The position numbers were made by a program, and so were the translations under genes. From contig MGGO01000031.1 of the NCBI GenBank assembly GCA_001792465.1, positions 86,679 to 98,387 on the forward strand: a stretch of DNA of 11,709 nucleotides. The letters are read 5' to 3'. The number at the start of each line of letters is the position of its first letter. Positions within the stretch are counted from its first letter, which is position 1. This DNA is from Candidatus Woesebacteria bacterium RIFCSPHIGHO2_01_FULL_44_10 (GTDB taxonomy: Bacteria; Patescibacteriota; Microgenomatia; UBA8517). The notes under the pieces are model-generated. The model was not told the DNA's origin and did no database searches. It saw only the letters and a list, made by a program, of their open reading frames with translations. Positions 1 to 6,209 of the stretch are shown in pieces.

Positions 1-1412
1 CCCGAATCAATGCTTATTCCCCCGCATTTTTCCAGTTGAGCTTCATCGGTGATATCCACCACCTGATATTCCTCACCGTTCTGGCCAACAACAATCACCC
101 GGTTGCCTGGAACGACCGTTACTCCCTTGGGGTCCATGCCATCGGTATTGTAGGAGGAAACAACTGATCGCAAGCCACTCTTGTCGGAAATGTCAATCAC
201 AAAAAGCTCATCCTGACCGGCCGAGCCGACCGTAACCAAATAGGCCCGCGTCTGGCTCTCGTTGACAACCACATCGACCCCCGAGCCGCCTGCTGATTGG
301 GCAAAGCCGGTTATTTTAAGGTCACTGGGGTCTGCGGCATCAACAATTTGCAGCTGGGTAGAACTCTCAGTCGCCACATAGACGTTGGTTCCAACTACAT
401 AAAGACCCTTACCCTTACCAGCTAACACCACACCATTCGTATCCAGAGCTTGTCGCGGGCCATCTTTACCCGATAGATCAAAAGTGTAGAGGGTATCGTT
501 ACTAACCACATATCCAACATTACCTAGGACAAACACGCTTTCAGCATCCGCCGGGCCTGGAGTGTCAAATGAACCAACCGCCTGGTAATTGGATAGGTTA
601 ATAATCACTACTTCTTGATTATTGGTATCCGTCGCCAAGTAACCGTGAGTCGCTTCACCAAAAACGTCATTTGTTTTATAGCCGTCCACGGTTCCCAAAA
701 TCTTGGCGTCAGGTGGGTAGTCGTTGGTAATTTCAATGTTGGCAAAGCTAACCCCCGAGGCGTTGGCTCCCGTTCCGGCAAAAGCTCCTCCTTCAATTGC
801 CCAGACAGCCATGGCCTCACCTTGACGTGGTAGCTCCAGTGGATCAATTGTTAACTCCGGTTCGCACCAGTCAGCCCGGCCCCCGGCCGAAAGCTGCACT
901 TCCCCGCCTGAAATGTTTGTGGCTACAACGCCGTTTTTGGTCCCTGCGTCAAAATCAGAGACTGTTGTTTCTGTATATATCAGATTGTCCAAGCGGGTGA
1001 GGTAAATAGTCAAAGTGACGTTCGAAGACAAAATCGAATTCCAGGAAACTTCAATCTCGACCCTTTTTATGGAAGGGTCAACCTGCCCATCCCTCAAGTA
1101 GTCGCTGATAGTAAGTTGTCTGGTGAAATCCTCAATCACTTCACCTCCGGCAACCAGAACCCAACTTGTTCCCAAGACCTCCGGATGATAGATACCATTT
1201 ACTGCAATATTGTCCCAGTCTCTCTGCCGCACACTTCTGACAGCCTCAGCCGCCTCCCGAGCCAAGCCCACCGCTTTTAGGCGCTGGTTTTGTTGGACTT
1301 TCCCTTCGCGTGAAGCCACAAAGCCCGTCAAAATCGCCGGCAACATCAAGGCCGCCACGCCCATAGCCACCAAAATTTCAATCAATGCCTGACCTTTTGT
1401 TCTATTCCACAT
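1..1412 (-). CDS. Large prepilin-like protein with LVIVD-type beta-propeller domain (3' end beyond window)
   Basis: The reading frame is open from the ATG at 1412 to the left edge (470 codons, no stop in window). The N-terminus is a type III/IV prepilin signal: short basic leader MWNRTKG, predicted prepilin-peptidase cleavage after Gly7, Glu at mature position 5 (in QALIE), and a hydrophobic helix to about residue 31. A pilin-like region follows to about residue 230. From about 235 on there are repeated beta-strand units of the LVIVD type, such as LQIVDAADPSDL near 354, LFVIDISDKSGL near 403 and YQVVDITDEAQL near 449, which suggest propeller blades. The start overlaps the upstream prepilin gene by 11 nt and has a GGGAG ribosome site 5 nt before the ATG, so translation is probably coupled. 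The likely role is a minor pilin carrying an extracellular propeller, perhaps adhesive, at the pilus tip. The domain call is by motif only and the C-terminus is unseen. Confidence 0.8.
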   Translation of the reverse strand, partial: MWNRTKGQALIEILVAMGVAALMLPAILTGFVASREGKVQQNQRLKAVGLAREAAEAVRSVRQRDWDNIAVNGIYHPEVLGTSWVLVAGGEVIEDFTRQLTISDYLRDGQVDPSIKRVEIEVSWNSILSSNVTLTIYLTRLDNLIYTETTVSDFDAGTKNGVVATNISGGEVQLSAGGRADWCEPELTIDPLELPRQGEAMAVWAIEGGAFAGTGANASGVSFANIEITNDYPPDAKILGTVDGYKTNDVFGEATHGYLATDTNNQEVVIINLSNYQAVGSFDTPGPADAESVFVLGNVGYVVSNDTLYTFDLSGKDGPRQALDTNGVVLAGKGKGLYVVGTNVYVATESSTQLQIVDAADPSDLKITGFAQSAGGSGVDVVVNESQTRAYLVTVGSAGQDELFVIDISDKSGLRSVVSSYNTDGMDPKGVTVVPGNRVIVVGQNGEEYQVVDITDEAQLEKCGGISIDS

Positions 1413-1848
1413 TAATACTCCCGAAACGATTCAATCTAATAGTTTTTGAAAGTCCGCTTGCAGAGTCCGAAATGCTCACAAAATCAGCCCCTGCGGTAAA
1501 ACCAACGACTTCCCCAGTTATCTTTTCAAAAACAAGAGTTGATCCTGGAAAACCAACACTGGAGATTGAAACAGACGGGTCGAGCATCACCTCAAAGCCA
1601 TCAAAAAAAGTGTATTTATTTGCTTCAAAATAGATCCCAAAATCGCCTTGCTGATCACCGTCTTGGGTATCGCCGGCCATGGCCCTGGTTTGTTGTTCCT
1701 TAATGTCAATTAAAAGCTTGCTGACCGTTGTGTCTAAATAGGATCTTCTTTGCACTCCCACCAGGTTGACGGCGGCAATGCCAAAAAGAGCCAGAACAAT
1801 GCCAATTACCACAATCAGCTCTGGAAGTGTAAACCCAGCCTTTCTCAT
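1402..1848 (-). CDS. Type IV prepilin / GspH-like pseudopilin
   Basis: This 148-aa protein starts with a classical prepilin signal: leader MRKAG, then mature FTLPELIVV with Glu at position 5, cleavage expected between Gly5 and Phe6, and a hydrophobic helix running to about residue 30. The remaining roughly 115 residues are a soluble, beta-rich globular region, the size expected of a minor pilin or GspH-type pseudopilin. The protein would be processed by a prepilin peptidase, not seen in this window, and assembled by the adjacent PilB/PilC machinery. Its ATG overlaps the pilC stop in an ATGA arrangement (4 nt), and its own stop lies 11 nt inside the next prepilin gene, so all are probably one operon. 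Whether it is the major or a minor subunit cannot be told from sequence. Confidence 0.85.
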   Translation of the reverse strand: MRKAGFTLPELIVVIGIVLALFGIAAVNLVGVQRRSYLDTTVSKLLIDIKEQQTRAMAGDTQDGDQQGDFGIYFEANKYTFFDGFEVMLDPSVSISSVGFPGSTLVFEKITGEVVGFTAGADFVSISDSASGLSKTIRLNRFGSINVE

Positions 1849-2888
1849 CGCCCTCCGATCTGACTGATGAGCCCATAAATCGGGGCAATAATTGACATCA
1901 TCATTCCCCCCACCACCACCCCGACCCCAACCAACATTACCGGCTCGATCAAAGCCGTTACCGTTTTAAGCGAGTTGGCCACCTCGTAGTCAAAGTGTTC
2001 TTGAATTTCCTGCATCGACTCATCCAGCGTTCCTGTTTGCTCCCCGGCTTCAATGAGCTTAATCATAATTGTCGGAATTTTGGTTTTCGAAGCGGCAAAT
2101 CCAGCTGACAGGGGCTTGCCAGCAAGAACCATTTCCTTTGATTTAGCAATTACGTCAGCCGTGTCCTTTCTGATCACCACGTCGGTCACCAAATCCAAAG
2201 CCGCGGTAATTGGAATGCCTGAGGTTAAAAGCAAATGCAGGCTTCTGGCAAAACGAGTTAAATCAATTTGTTGGACCAATTTGGAAATTATCGGTAGGGA
2301 ATAGACCATCCCCAGGATGAGATTTCTCTTGGTCCTAAAAAGCACTACCAAGCCAATAACTAAAGTGGTAAGGGCCGCCAAGATAATAATTCCATTGTTG
2401 ATTAATTGGTCAGAAAGGAAAATGAGGATTCTAGTTGGCAGGGGCAAGTCGATTTTTAGGCTTTTAAAGACAACCGCAACTTTCGGGACGACCAGAAAAA
2501 GAACCATAATTAAAACCGCGCCGAAAACCGCCAGAATAAAAATCGGATAAATCAGGGCGGCACGAATTTTGTCAGCAAACTCGGCCTCCCGCCTGATGTT
2601 GTCTCTTAAATCTTTCAGGGTCACATCCAGAGTACCGGCTTCCTCTGAGGCCCGAATAACGTTAACCGTGACTTTGTCAAAGACTCGTGGGAACTTGGCA
2701 AAAGTAGAATAGACCCGTTTGCCTTGGGCAAGATCGTCACTCAGGGTATCCAATACTTTTTTTTGATTACCCCTGGCATCTTCAGCCAGGGAATGAACAA
2801 CTTCAAAAATAGGAATGCCCGCGGCAAGCATCGTCGAAAGGCTACCGATTAAGCTTATTTTTTCACTTGTCTTTAGGGTTAGTGCCAT
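1845..2888 (-). CDS. pilC: Type IV pilus / type II secretion inner-membrane platform protein PilC/GspF
   Basis: This polytopic inner-membrane protein forms the platform on which the PilB ATPase assembles pilins. It is 347 aa, against roughly 400 for typical family members, mainly because the N-terminal cytoplasmic extension is short. Two T2SSF repeats are visible. Each ends a helical cytoplasmic segment with a similar motif: SEEAGTLD near residue 81 and GEQTGTLDE near residue 282. Hydrophobic segments lie at about 111-140, 163-184 and 313-340, matching the family's three-helix topology. The gene abuts pilB exactly (TAA directly followed by ATG) and overlaps the downstream prepilin by 4 nt. 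No good Shine-Dalgarno precedes the ATG, so re-initiation from pilB is likely. The assignment is firm. The choice between PilC and GspF is conventional and rests on the pilin-type neighbours. Confidence 0.93.
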   Translation of the reverse strand: MALTLKTSEKISLIGSLSTMLAAGIPIFEVVHSLAEDARGNQKKVLDTLSDDLAQGKRVYSTFAKFPRVFDKVTVNVIRASEEAGTLDVTLKDLRDNIRREAEFADKIRAALIYPIFILAVFGAVLIMVLFLVVPKVAVVFKSLKIDLPLPTRILIFLSDQLINNGIIILAALTTLVIGLVVLFRTKRNLILGMVYSLPIISKLVQQIDLTRFARSLHLLLTSGIPITAALDLVTDVVIRKDTADVIAKSKEMVLAGKPLSAGFAASKTKIPTIMIKLIEAGEQTGTLDESMQEIQEHFDYEVANSLKTVTALIEPVMLVGVGVVVGGMMMSIIAPIYGLISQIGGR

Positions 2889-4571
2889 TTATTCAAACTC
2901 AACCCGCGTGGCTCTTAATATCTCCTCAATCGTCGTTGACCCTTTTATTACTTTTCCCAGTCCGTCGTCGAGCATCATCACCATTCCCTCGCCTCTAGCA
3001 GCCTGTTCAATAATTTCAGAGTCTGTTCTCTCGACAATTAATTTCCTTATCTCTTTAGTTATCTCCAAAACTTCAAAAATACCGATTCTTCCGGAGTAGC
3101 CCGTCCCATTGCAAAGCTTGCAACCCTGGCCGACAAAAACATCCGTCCCGCTTTTTGTCCCCAAGTGTTTGTTCACAATTTCCACGGGAATATTTTTTTT
3201 AAGCTCCGCTGCTGTAACTTTCGTACCGGCCTTACAAAACTGACAAATTTTCCTGACCAGTCTTTGGGCCACAATGACATTGACCGTGGAGGCCACCAGA
3301 TATGGTTCAACGTGCATGTCAATTAGGCGGGGGATGGCGGTGGCCGCATCGTTGGTATGCAATGTTGACAAAACCAAGTGCCCAGTTAGCCCGGCGTTAA
3401 CGGCAATCCCGGCGGTTTCATTGTCACGGATTTCCCCAACAAAAATGATGTTTGGATCTTGGCGAAGGATGGAACGCAATCCATTGGCAAAAGTTAAATC
3501 GGTTTTGGCATTGACCTGGACCTGGTTAGCCCCACCAATACGGTACTCAATCGGATCTTCGATGGTAGTAATATTTTTATCTCTCACATTCAAAACTTTC
3601 AAAATGGCATAAATAGTTGTTGTTTTACCTGATCCGGTCGGCCCGCAGGAAAGAATCATCCCATGGCTTTTATTCATGGCATCAGTTACTTTTGCCAGGT
3701 CAGCCTCATTCATCCCTAAATCACGCAGGGTGTATTCACGAGACCGGCTGGACAAAAGCCGCAAAACAGCTTTTTCACCAAAAGTAACCGGAATAATAGA
3801 AACCCTGATATCCAAATCCTCCTCAGAAAGCTCCATGCGCATTTTTCCGTCCTGGGCGCTCAAGTGCTCATCGGTCCGCAAGTTGGAAAGAACTTTTATT
3901 CTGGTAATAACTCTGTCGTGCAAAACTTTCTGCAAGCGGATCATGTCCCGTAAAACGCCGTCAATTCGGAAACGAATCAAAACGGTTTCTTTCTCGGGCT
4001 CAACGTGGATGTCCGAGGCTTTGTCTTGGTAAGCCGCGTAAATAAGCTCATCAACAATTTTTGCAACTGGAGCATCGGGGATAATGCCAGGTACCTTCTG
4101 GGCAGTTGCGGCCAGAAGCTCGGTAATGGTTTTGTCAATGGGCTTGCGGTAGATTTGCAAAGTCCGGTCAATGTCGTCGCTTGTCGCAAAGTAGGGGATG
4201 GCGCGCTCCCCAGTTTTTCTGGCCACCATGGAAAGCAGTGTCGTGTCTTTGGGGTTGTTCATTGCCACTTTGACACCCTCGCGGTCACGGGCAAAAACAA
4301 TAGCTTTTTTGGCTCTAGCAGTTTTTAGGGGAATAACACCCGCTACGTCAGCAGGAATTGTCAGCTTTGAAAGACTAACCAAAGGTACTCCAAAATCATC
4401 AGCCTCGAGGCTTGCCAGGGTTTCGTTGGTTAGAATCCCTTTTTCAATCAAAGCTGAGGAAAGACTAATCTTGGCAGCCTTAGCAAATTCGGTCACACTG
4501 GCAAGAGTTTTGCTGTCGGTCAAATGCCGTTTTACAACAAGACCACTCACCCGATCGTCAGGCAGGCTCAT
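2889..4571 (-). CDS. pilB: Type IV pilus assembly / type II secretion ATPase PilB/GspE
   Basis: This 560-aa hexameric secretion ATPase powers pilin extraction and filament extension at the cytoplasmic face of the membrane. An N-terminal MshEN/GspE-N-like domain covers about residues 15-140. The ATPase core has Walker A GPTGSGKTT at 310-318, an Asp box TTIEDPIE at 335-342, Walker B with IIFVGEIRD at 375-383 and a His box STLHTNDA at 402-409. A zinc-binding tetracysteine is present as CQFC (C443, C446) and CKLC (C484, C487), which marks the extension-type PilB/GspE and not a PilT retraction ATPase. The length is normal. The ATG at 4571 has no Shine-Dalgarno and sits 6 nt after a putative extended -10, so the mRNA may be leaderless. 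It is the first gene of the pilus operon and diverges from the Nudix gene. The family call is very secure. Confidence 0.96.
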   Translation of the reverse strand: MSLPDDRVSGLVVKRHLTDSKTLASVTEFAKAAKISLSSALIEKGILTNETLASLEADDFGVPLVSLSKLTIPADVAGVIPLKTARAKKAIVFARDREGVKVAMNNPKDTTLLSMVARKTGERAIPYFATSDDIDRTLQIYRKPIDKTITELLAATAQKVPGIIPDAPVAKIVDELIYAAYQDKASDIHVEPEKETVLIRFRIDGVLRDMIRLQKVLHDRVITRIKVLSNLRTDEHLSAQDGKMRMELSEEDLDIRVSIIPVTFGEKAVLRLLSSRSREYTLRDLGMNEADLAKVTDAMNKSHGMILSCGPTGSGKTTTIYAILKVLNVRDKNITTIEDPIEYRIGGANQVQVNAKTDLTFANGLRSILRQDPNIIFVGEIRDNETAGIAVNAGLTGHLVLSTLHTNDAATAIPRLIDMHVEPYLVASTVNVIVAQRLVRKICQFCKAGTKVTAAELKKNIPVEIVNKHLGTKSGTDVFVGQGCKLCNGTGYSGRIGIFEVLEITKEIRKLIVERTDSEIIEQAARGEGMVMMLDDGLGKVIKGSTTIEEILRATRVEFE

Positions 4572-4577
4572 ATATTC

Positions 4578-4586
4578 ATATTAACA
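4578..4586 (-). promoter_or_regulatory. Putative extended -10 promoter of pilB (leaderless)
   Basis: On the minus strand the motif TG-T-TAATAT fits the extended -10 pattern TGnTATAAT. Its last base is 6 nt from the pilB ATG, so transcription would start at the A of the start codon. A TTGACA lies farther upstream (4609-4614), but with 25 nt between, too far for a normal -35. The TG-T and part of the hexamer lie inside the inverted repeat at 4581-4597. Confidence 0.45.
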
Positions 4587-4597
4587 CGATGTGTTAA
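4581..4597. promoter_or_regulatory. Inverted repeat, candidate operator between divergent pilB and Nudix genes
   Basis: TTAACAC-gat-GTGTTAA is a perfect 7+7 bp inverted repeat with a 3-nt spacer. It sits in the middle of the 36-nt interval between divergent starts (4571 and 4608). Each arm supplies the TGTTAA core of an outward-facing extended -10, so the symmetry could come from two back-to-back promoters, from a repressor site, or both. No regulator is identifiable in the window. Confidence 0.5.
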
Positions 4598-4600
4598 AAT
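4592..4600 (+). promoter_or_regulatory. Putative extended -10 promoter of the Nudix gene
   Basis: TG-T-TAAAAT matches an extended -10. It ends 7 nt before the GTG at 4608, so transcription would begin at or 1 nt before the start codon. No convincing -35 is visible 17 nt upstream. The motif mirrors the pilB -10 on the other side of the shared inverted repeat. Confidence 0.42.
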
Positions 4601-4607
4601 TTACTGC

Positions 4608-5042
4608 GTGTCAAAATCCAAACGGTTGCCTTACAAAATTTTCAAAGAAATTTACAGCAAAGTACCCCGACTTTGTGTCGATTTGATTATTAAAACAAAG
4701 CAGGGAATCATCATGTCCAAGCGGAATATTTCCCCGGAAAAAGGAAAGTGGCATTTCCCGGGTGGAACTGTTTTGTTCGGAGAAAAACTCAGGCAGACAA
4801 TAAAAAGGGTTGCTGACGAGGAAACAGGTCTAAAACTCAAAGTTTTAAAAATTATCGGCGCAGTTGAGTATCAACCCCCCAGTGTCCACGGTCATGTTAT
4901 CAGTCTTGCCTTTTGGTGTGAGCCAATCTCCGGGCAACTGCGCGGCAGCCAGCAAGGTAAAGAGATCAAATACTTTAAAAGTATTCCCACCGATACTATC
5001 AAGGAACAAGTTGTGTTTTTGGAGAAACACAAAATCCTCTAG
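4608..5042 (+). CDS. Nudix hydrolase, variant (GDP-mannose mannosyl hydrolase-like) Nudix box
   Basis: This 144-aa Nudix-fold protein is presumed to hydrolyse a nucleoside diphosphate linked to another moiety. The Nudix box spans residues 53-75: Gly53, Glu59, Arg67, then V-A-D-E-E-T-G-L in place of the usual E-U-x-E-E-x-G-U. The metal-ligating pair Glu71/Glu72 is kept, but the Glu after the Arg is Val68. The preceding stretch SKRNISPEKGKWHFPGG resembles GDP-mannose mannosyl hydrolases (Gmm/NudD), whose Nudix box also departs at this position, so a nucleotide-sugar substrate is possible but unproven. The frame is open upstream to 4524, but that would run into pilB. The GTG at 4608 follows a good -10 and gives the expected N-terminus. 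It is the only plus-strand gene seen, divergent from pilB and convergent with rpsI. Confidence 0.82.
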   Translation: MSKSKRLPYKIFKEIYSKVPRLCVDLIIKTKQGIIMSKRNISPEKGKWHFPGGTVLFGEKLRQTIKRVADEETGLKLKVLKIIGAVEYQPPSVHGHVISLAFWCEPISGQLRGSQQGKEIKYFKSIPTDTIKEQVVFLEKHKIL

Positions 5043-5050
5043 CGTCAGAC

Positions 5051-5076
5051 AGTACCATGATTCGAACCATGGTACT
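5051..5076. repeat. 26-nt near-perfect palindrome between convergent genes
   Basis: AGTACCATGATTCGAACC followed by ATGGTACT pairs arm to arm for 9 bp (AGTACCATG/CATGGTACT) around an 8-nt centre containing the palindrome TTCGAA. It lies in the 39-nt gap between the ends of the Nudix gene (5042) and rpsI (5082). It could form a hairpin on either transcript and act as a bidirectional 3' end, but neither strand has a U-tract directly after the stem, so it is not a classical intrinsic terminator. A protein-binding site is an alternative. Confidence 0.55.
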
Positions 5077-5081
5077 AAAAA

Positions 5082-5489
5082 TTACCTCTTTGGAGACTGT
5101 TTCTTGCGGCGGGCTTTGCCCCCGGTGCCGATCTTGCGGCGCTCACGAGTCCGTGGATCGCGAGTAAGGAGCCCCTCTGCTTTCAATGGAGCTCTGAACT
5201 TTTCATTGGCCAGGTTCAAGGTCCTGGCAATTCCGTGGACGACCGCTCCGAGCTGACCTTTTTTACCGCCACCAAGAGTTCTGACAGTCACGTAGTATTT
5301 ACCGATAGTCCCCGTAACTTCAAATGGTTTCTTCCACAAAATTTCATTGGCTACCCCGGGAAAATATTCTCCGATTGGTTTGTTGTTTACCAAGTGCTGG
5401 CTACCACCTCTAAAAAGGCGGACACGGGCCGTTGCTGTGCGGCGTCTGCCGATTGCATAAACCCAGTTTTTCTTAATTTTTCTGGTCAT
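5082..5489 (-). CDS. rpsI: 30S ribosomal protein S9 (uS9)
   Basis: This 135-aa S9 protein belongs to the head of the small ribosomal subunit. Its C-terminal tail reaches the P-site tRNA. Visible signatures are YAIGRRRTATARVRLFRGG near residue 11, the GGGKKGQLGAVVHGIAR block near 74-90, RDPRTRERRKIG near 110, and a basic tail ending SPKR in place of the usual FSKR. Its ATG overlaps the rplM stop by 4 nt (ATGA), as in the very common rplM-rpsI pair. No Shine-Dalgarno is evident, so it is probably translated by coupling. It is the last gene of the long ribosomal operon and ends 39 nt from the convergent Nudix gene. Confidence 0.96.
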   Translation of the reverse strand: MTRKIKKNWVYAIGRRRTATARVRLFRGGSQHLVNNKPIGEYFPGVANEILWKKPFEVTGTIGKYYVTVRTLGGGKKGQLGAVVHGIARTLNLANEKFRAPLKAEGLLTRDPRTRERRKIGTGGKARRKKQSPKR

Positions 5490-5863
5490 TCAAATTTTAA
5501 TCTTGCCATCCTATTTTTCCTCAATTTATTATCAGGTAGCATTCGCTTGACCGCCAGTTTAATAATTTTAGTCGGCTGCTCGGCTTTAAGTTTCGCGTAG
5601 GCCACTTCTTTAAAACCACCGGGGTAACCCGAATGCTTGTAATATACTTTTTTCTCTTCTTTTTTACCAGTTACTTTGACACTACCGGCATTTGTAACCA
5701 CCACGAAGTCTCCCATGTCCAAATGCGGGGCATACTTTACTTTGTGTTTACCCATCAAAAGTTGGGCAATCGTGCTTGCTAGCCTGCCCAAAATCTTGCC
5801 TTTGGCATCAATCAGATGCCTCTCACGTTCAATTTCCTTTGCTTTTGGTTGGTATGTTTTCAT
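5486..5863 (-). CDS. rplM: 50S ribosomal protein L13 (uL13), C-terminally short
   Basis: This 125-aa L13 is an early-assembly 23S rRNA-binding protein of the large subunit. The start at 5863 gives the family N-terminus MKTYQPKAKEIER and has GGAG 7 nt upstream. An in-frame ATG at 5878 would add five residues and lacks such a site. Conserved blocks are HLIDAKGKILGRLAS, GKHKVKYAPHLDMGDFVVV, YYKHSGYPGG and the VKRMLPDNKL helix. The protein stops after RLKFE. The usual C-terminal tail (VYAGxxHPHxxQxP type, about 15 residues) is absent because rpsI begins there with a 4-nt overlap. The first 35 nt of the gene lie inside the 3' end of rplQ. Confidence 0.95.
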   Translation of the reverse strand: MKTYQPKAKEIERERHLIDAKGKILGRLASTIAQLLMGKHKVKYAPHLDMGDFVVVTNAGSVKVTGKKEEKKVYYKHSGYPGGFKEVAYAKLKAEQPTKIIKLAVKRMLPDNKLRKNRMARLKFE

Positions 5864-6209
5864 TTGTTTTCTCCACAAATTCCAATTTCACCATTTTGGC
5901 CGCGTCACCGCGTCTTGCGGGCAACCTTACGATTTTCGTAAAACCAGACTTTCTTGTTTTGGTAATAGCTGCATACTTTTCAAAAAGCAGCCTGGTTGTT
6001 TTGTCGTCGTTACCAAGCTTAGCCAAGATCATTCTTTTGGCCGCCAAGTCGCCCTTGGCTACCAAACTCAGCAATTTATCCACGTCTCCAGCGATTGCCT
6101 TTGCTTTGGCCTTGGTCGTTGTAATCGAACCGTGTTCCACGAGAGCCCTAATCAACAATCTAAATAGGGCACCTCTGGATTTTCTGGATCTTCCCAGTTT
6201 TTTTTGCAT
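5829..6209 (-). CDS. rplQ: 50S ribosomal protein L17 (bL17)
   Basis: This 126-aa L17 sits near the peptide exit tunnel of the large subunit. Recognisable are the basic N-terminus with KLGRSRKSRGALFRLL, then ALVEHGSITTTKAKAKAI, and the C-terminal RLPARRGDAAKMVKLEFVE motif typical of L17. The N-terminus is about five residues shorter than the common MRHRKxGRKLxR form. A tail of about 13 residues after EFVE extends 35 nt into rplM. Its ATG overlaps the rpoA stop by one base (TAATG), continuing the rpoA-rplQ linkage conserved in bacteria. Translation is probably coupled to rpoA. Confidence 0.95.
   Translation of the reverse strand: MQKKLGRSRKSRGALFRLLIRALVEHGSITTTKAKAKAIAGDVDKLLSLVAKGDLAAKRMILAKLGNDDKTTRLLFEKYAAITKTRKSGFTKIVRLPARRGDAAKMVKLEFVEKTNENIPTKSKGN

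Noticed and set aside
608..847. Separate 79-aa minus-strand frame within the large prepilin gene.
   Set aside because: It is in a different frame from the continuous 470-codon prepilin-propeller gene, which has a clear signal and repeats. The small frame has no supporting features.
4524..4607. N-terminal extension of the Nudix protein from an ATG at 4524.
   Set aside because: It would overlap the divergent pilB start by 48 nt and cross the shared promoter region. The GTG at 4608 fits both the promoter and family length.
4578..4614. TTGACA at 4614-4609 (minus strand) as the -35 of the pilB promoter.
   Set aside because: It is 25 nt from the TAATAT hexamer, too far for a sigma70-type spacer. 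No -10 lies at 16-18 nt. The extended -10 alone is the better reading.
5052..5075. Possible tRNA T-arm or tRNA fragment: minus strand contains GGTTCGAATC between short paired arms.
   Set aside because: With TTCGAAT taken as the T-loop, the 5-bp T-stem does not pair beyond the first base. The good pairing uses an 8-nt loop, and no acceptor, anticodon or D-arm surrounds it.
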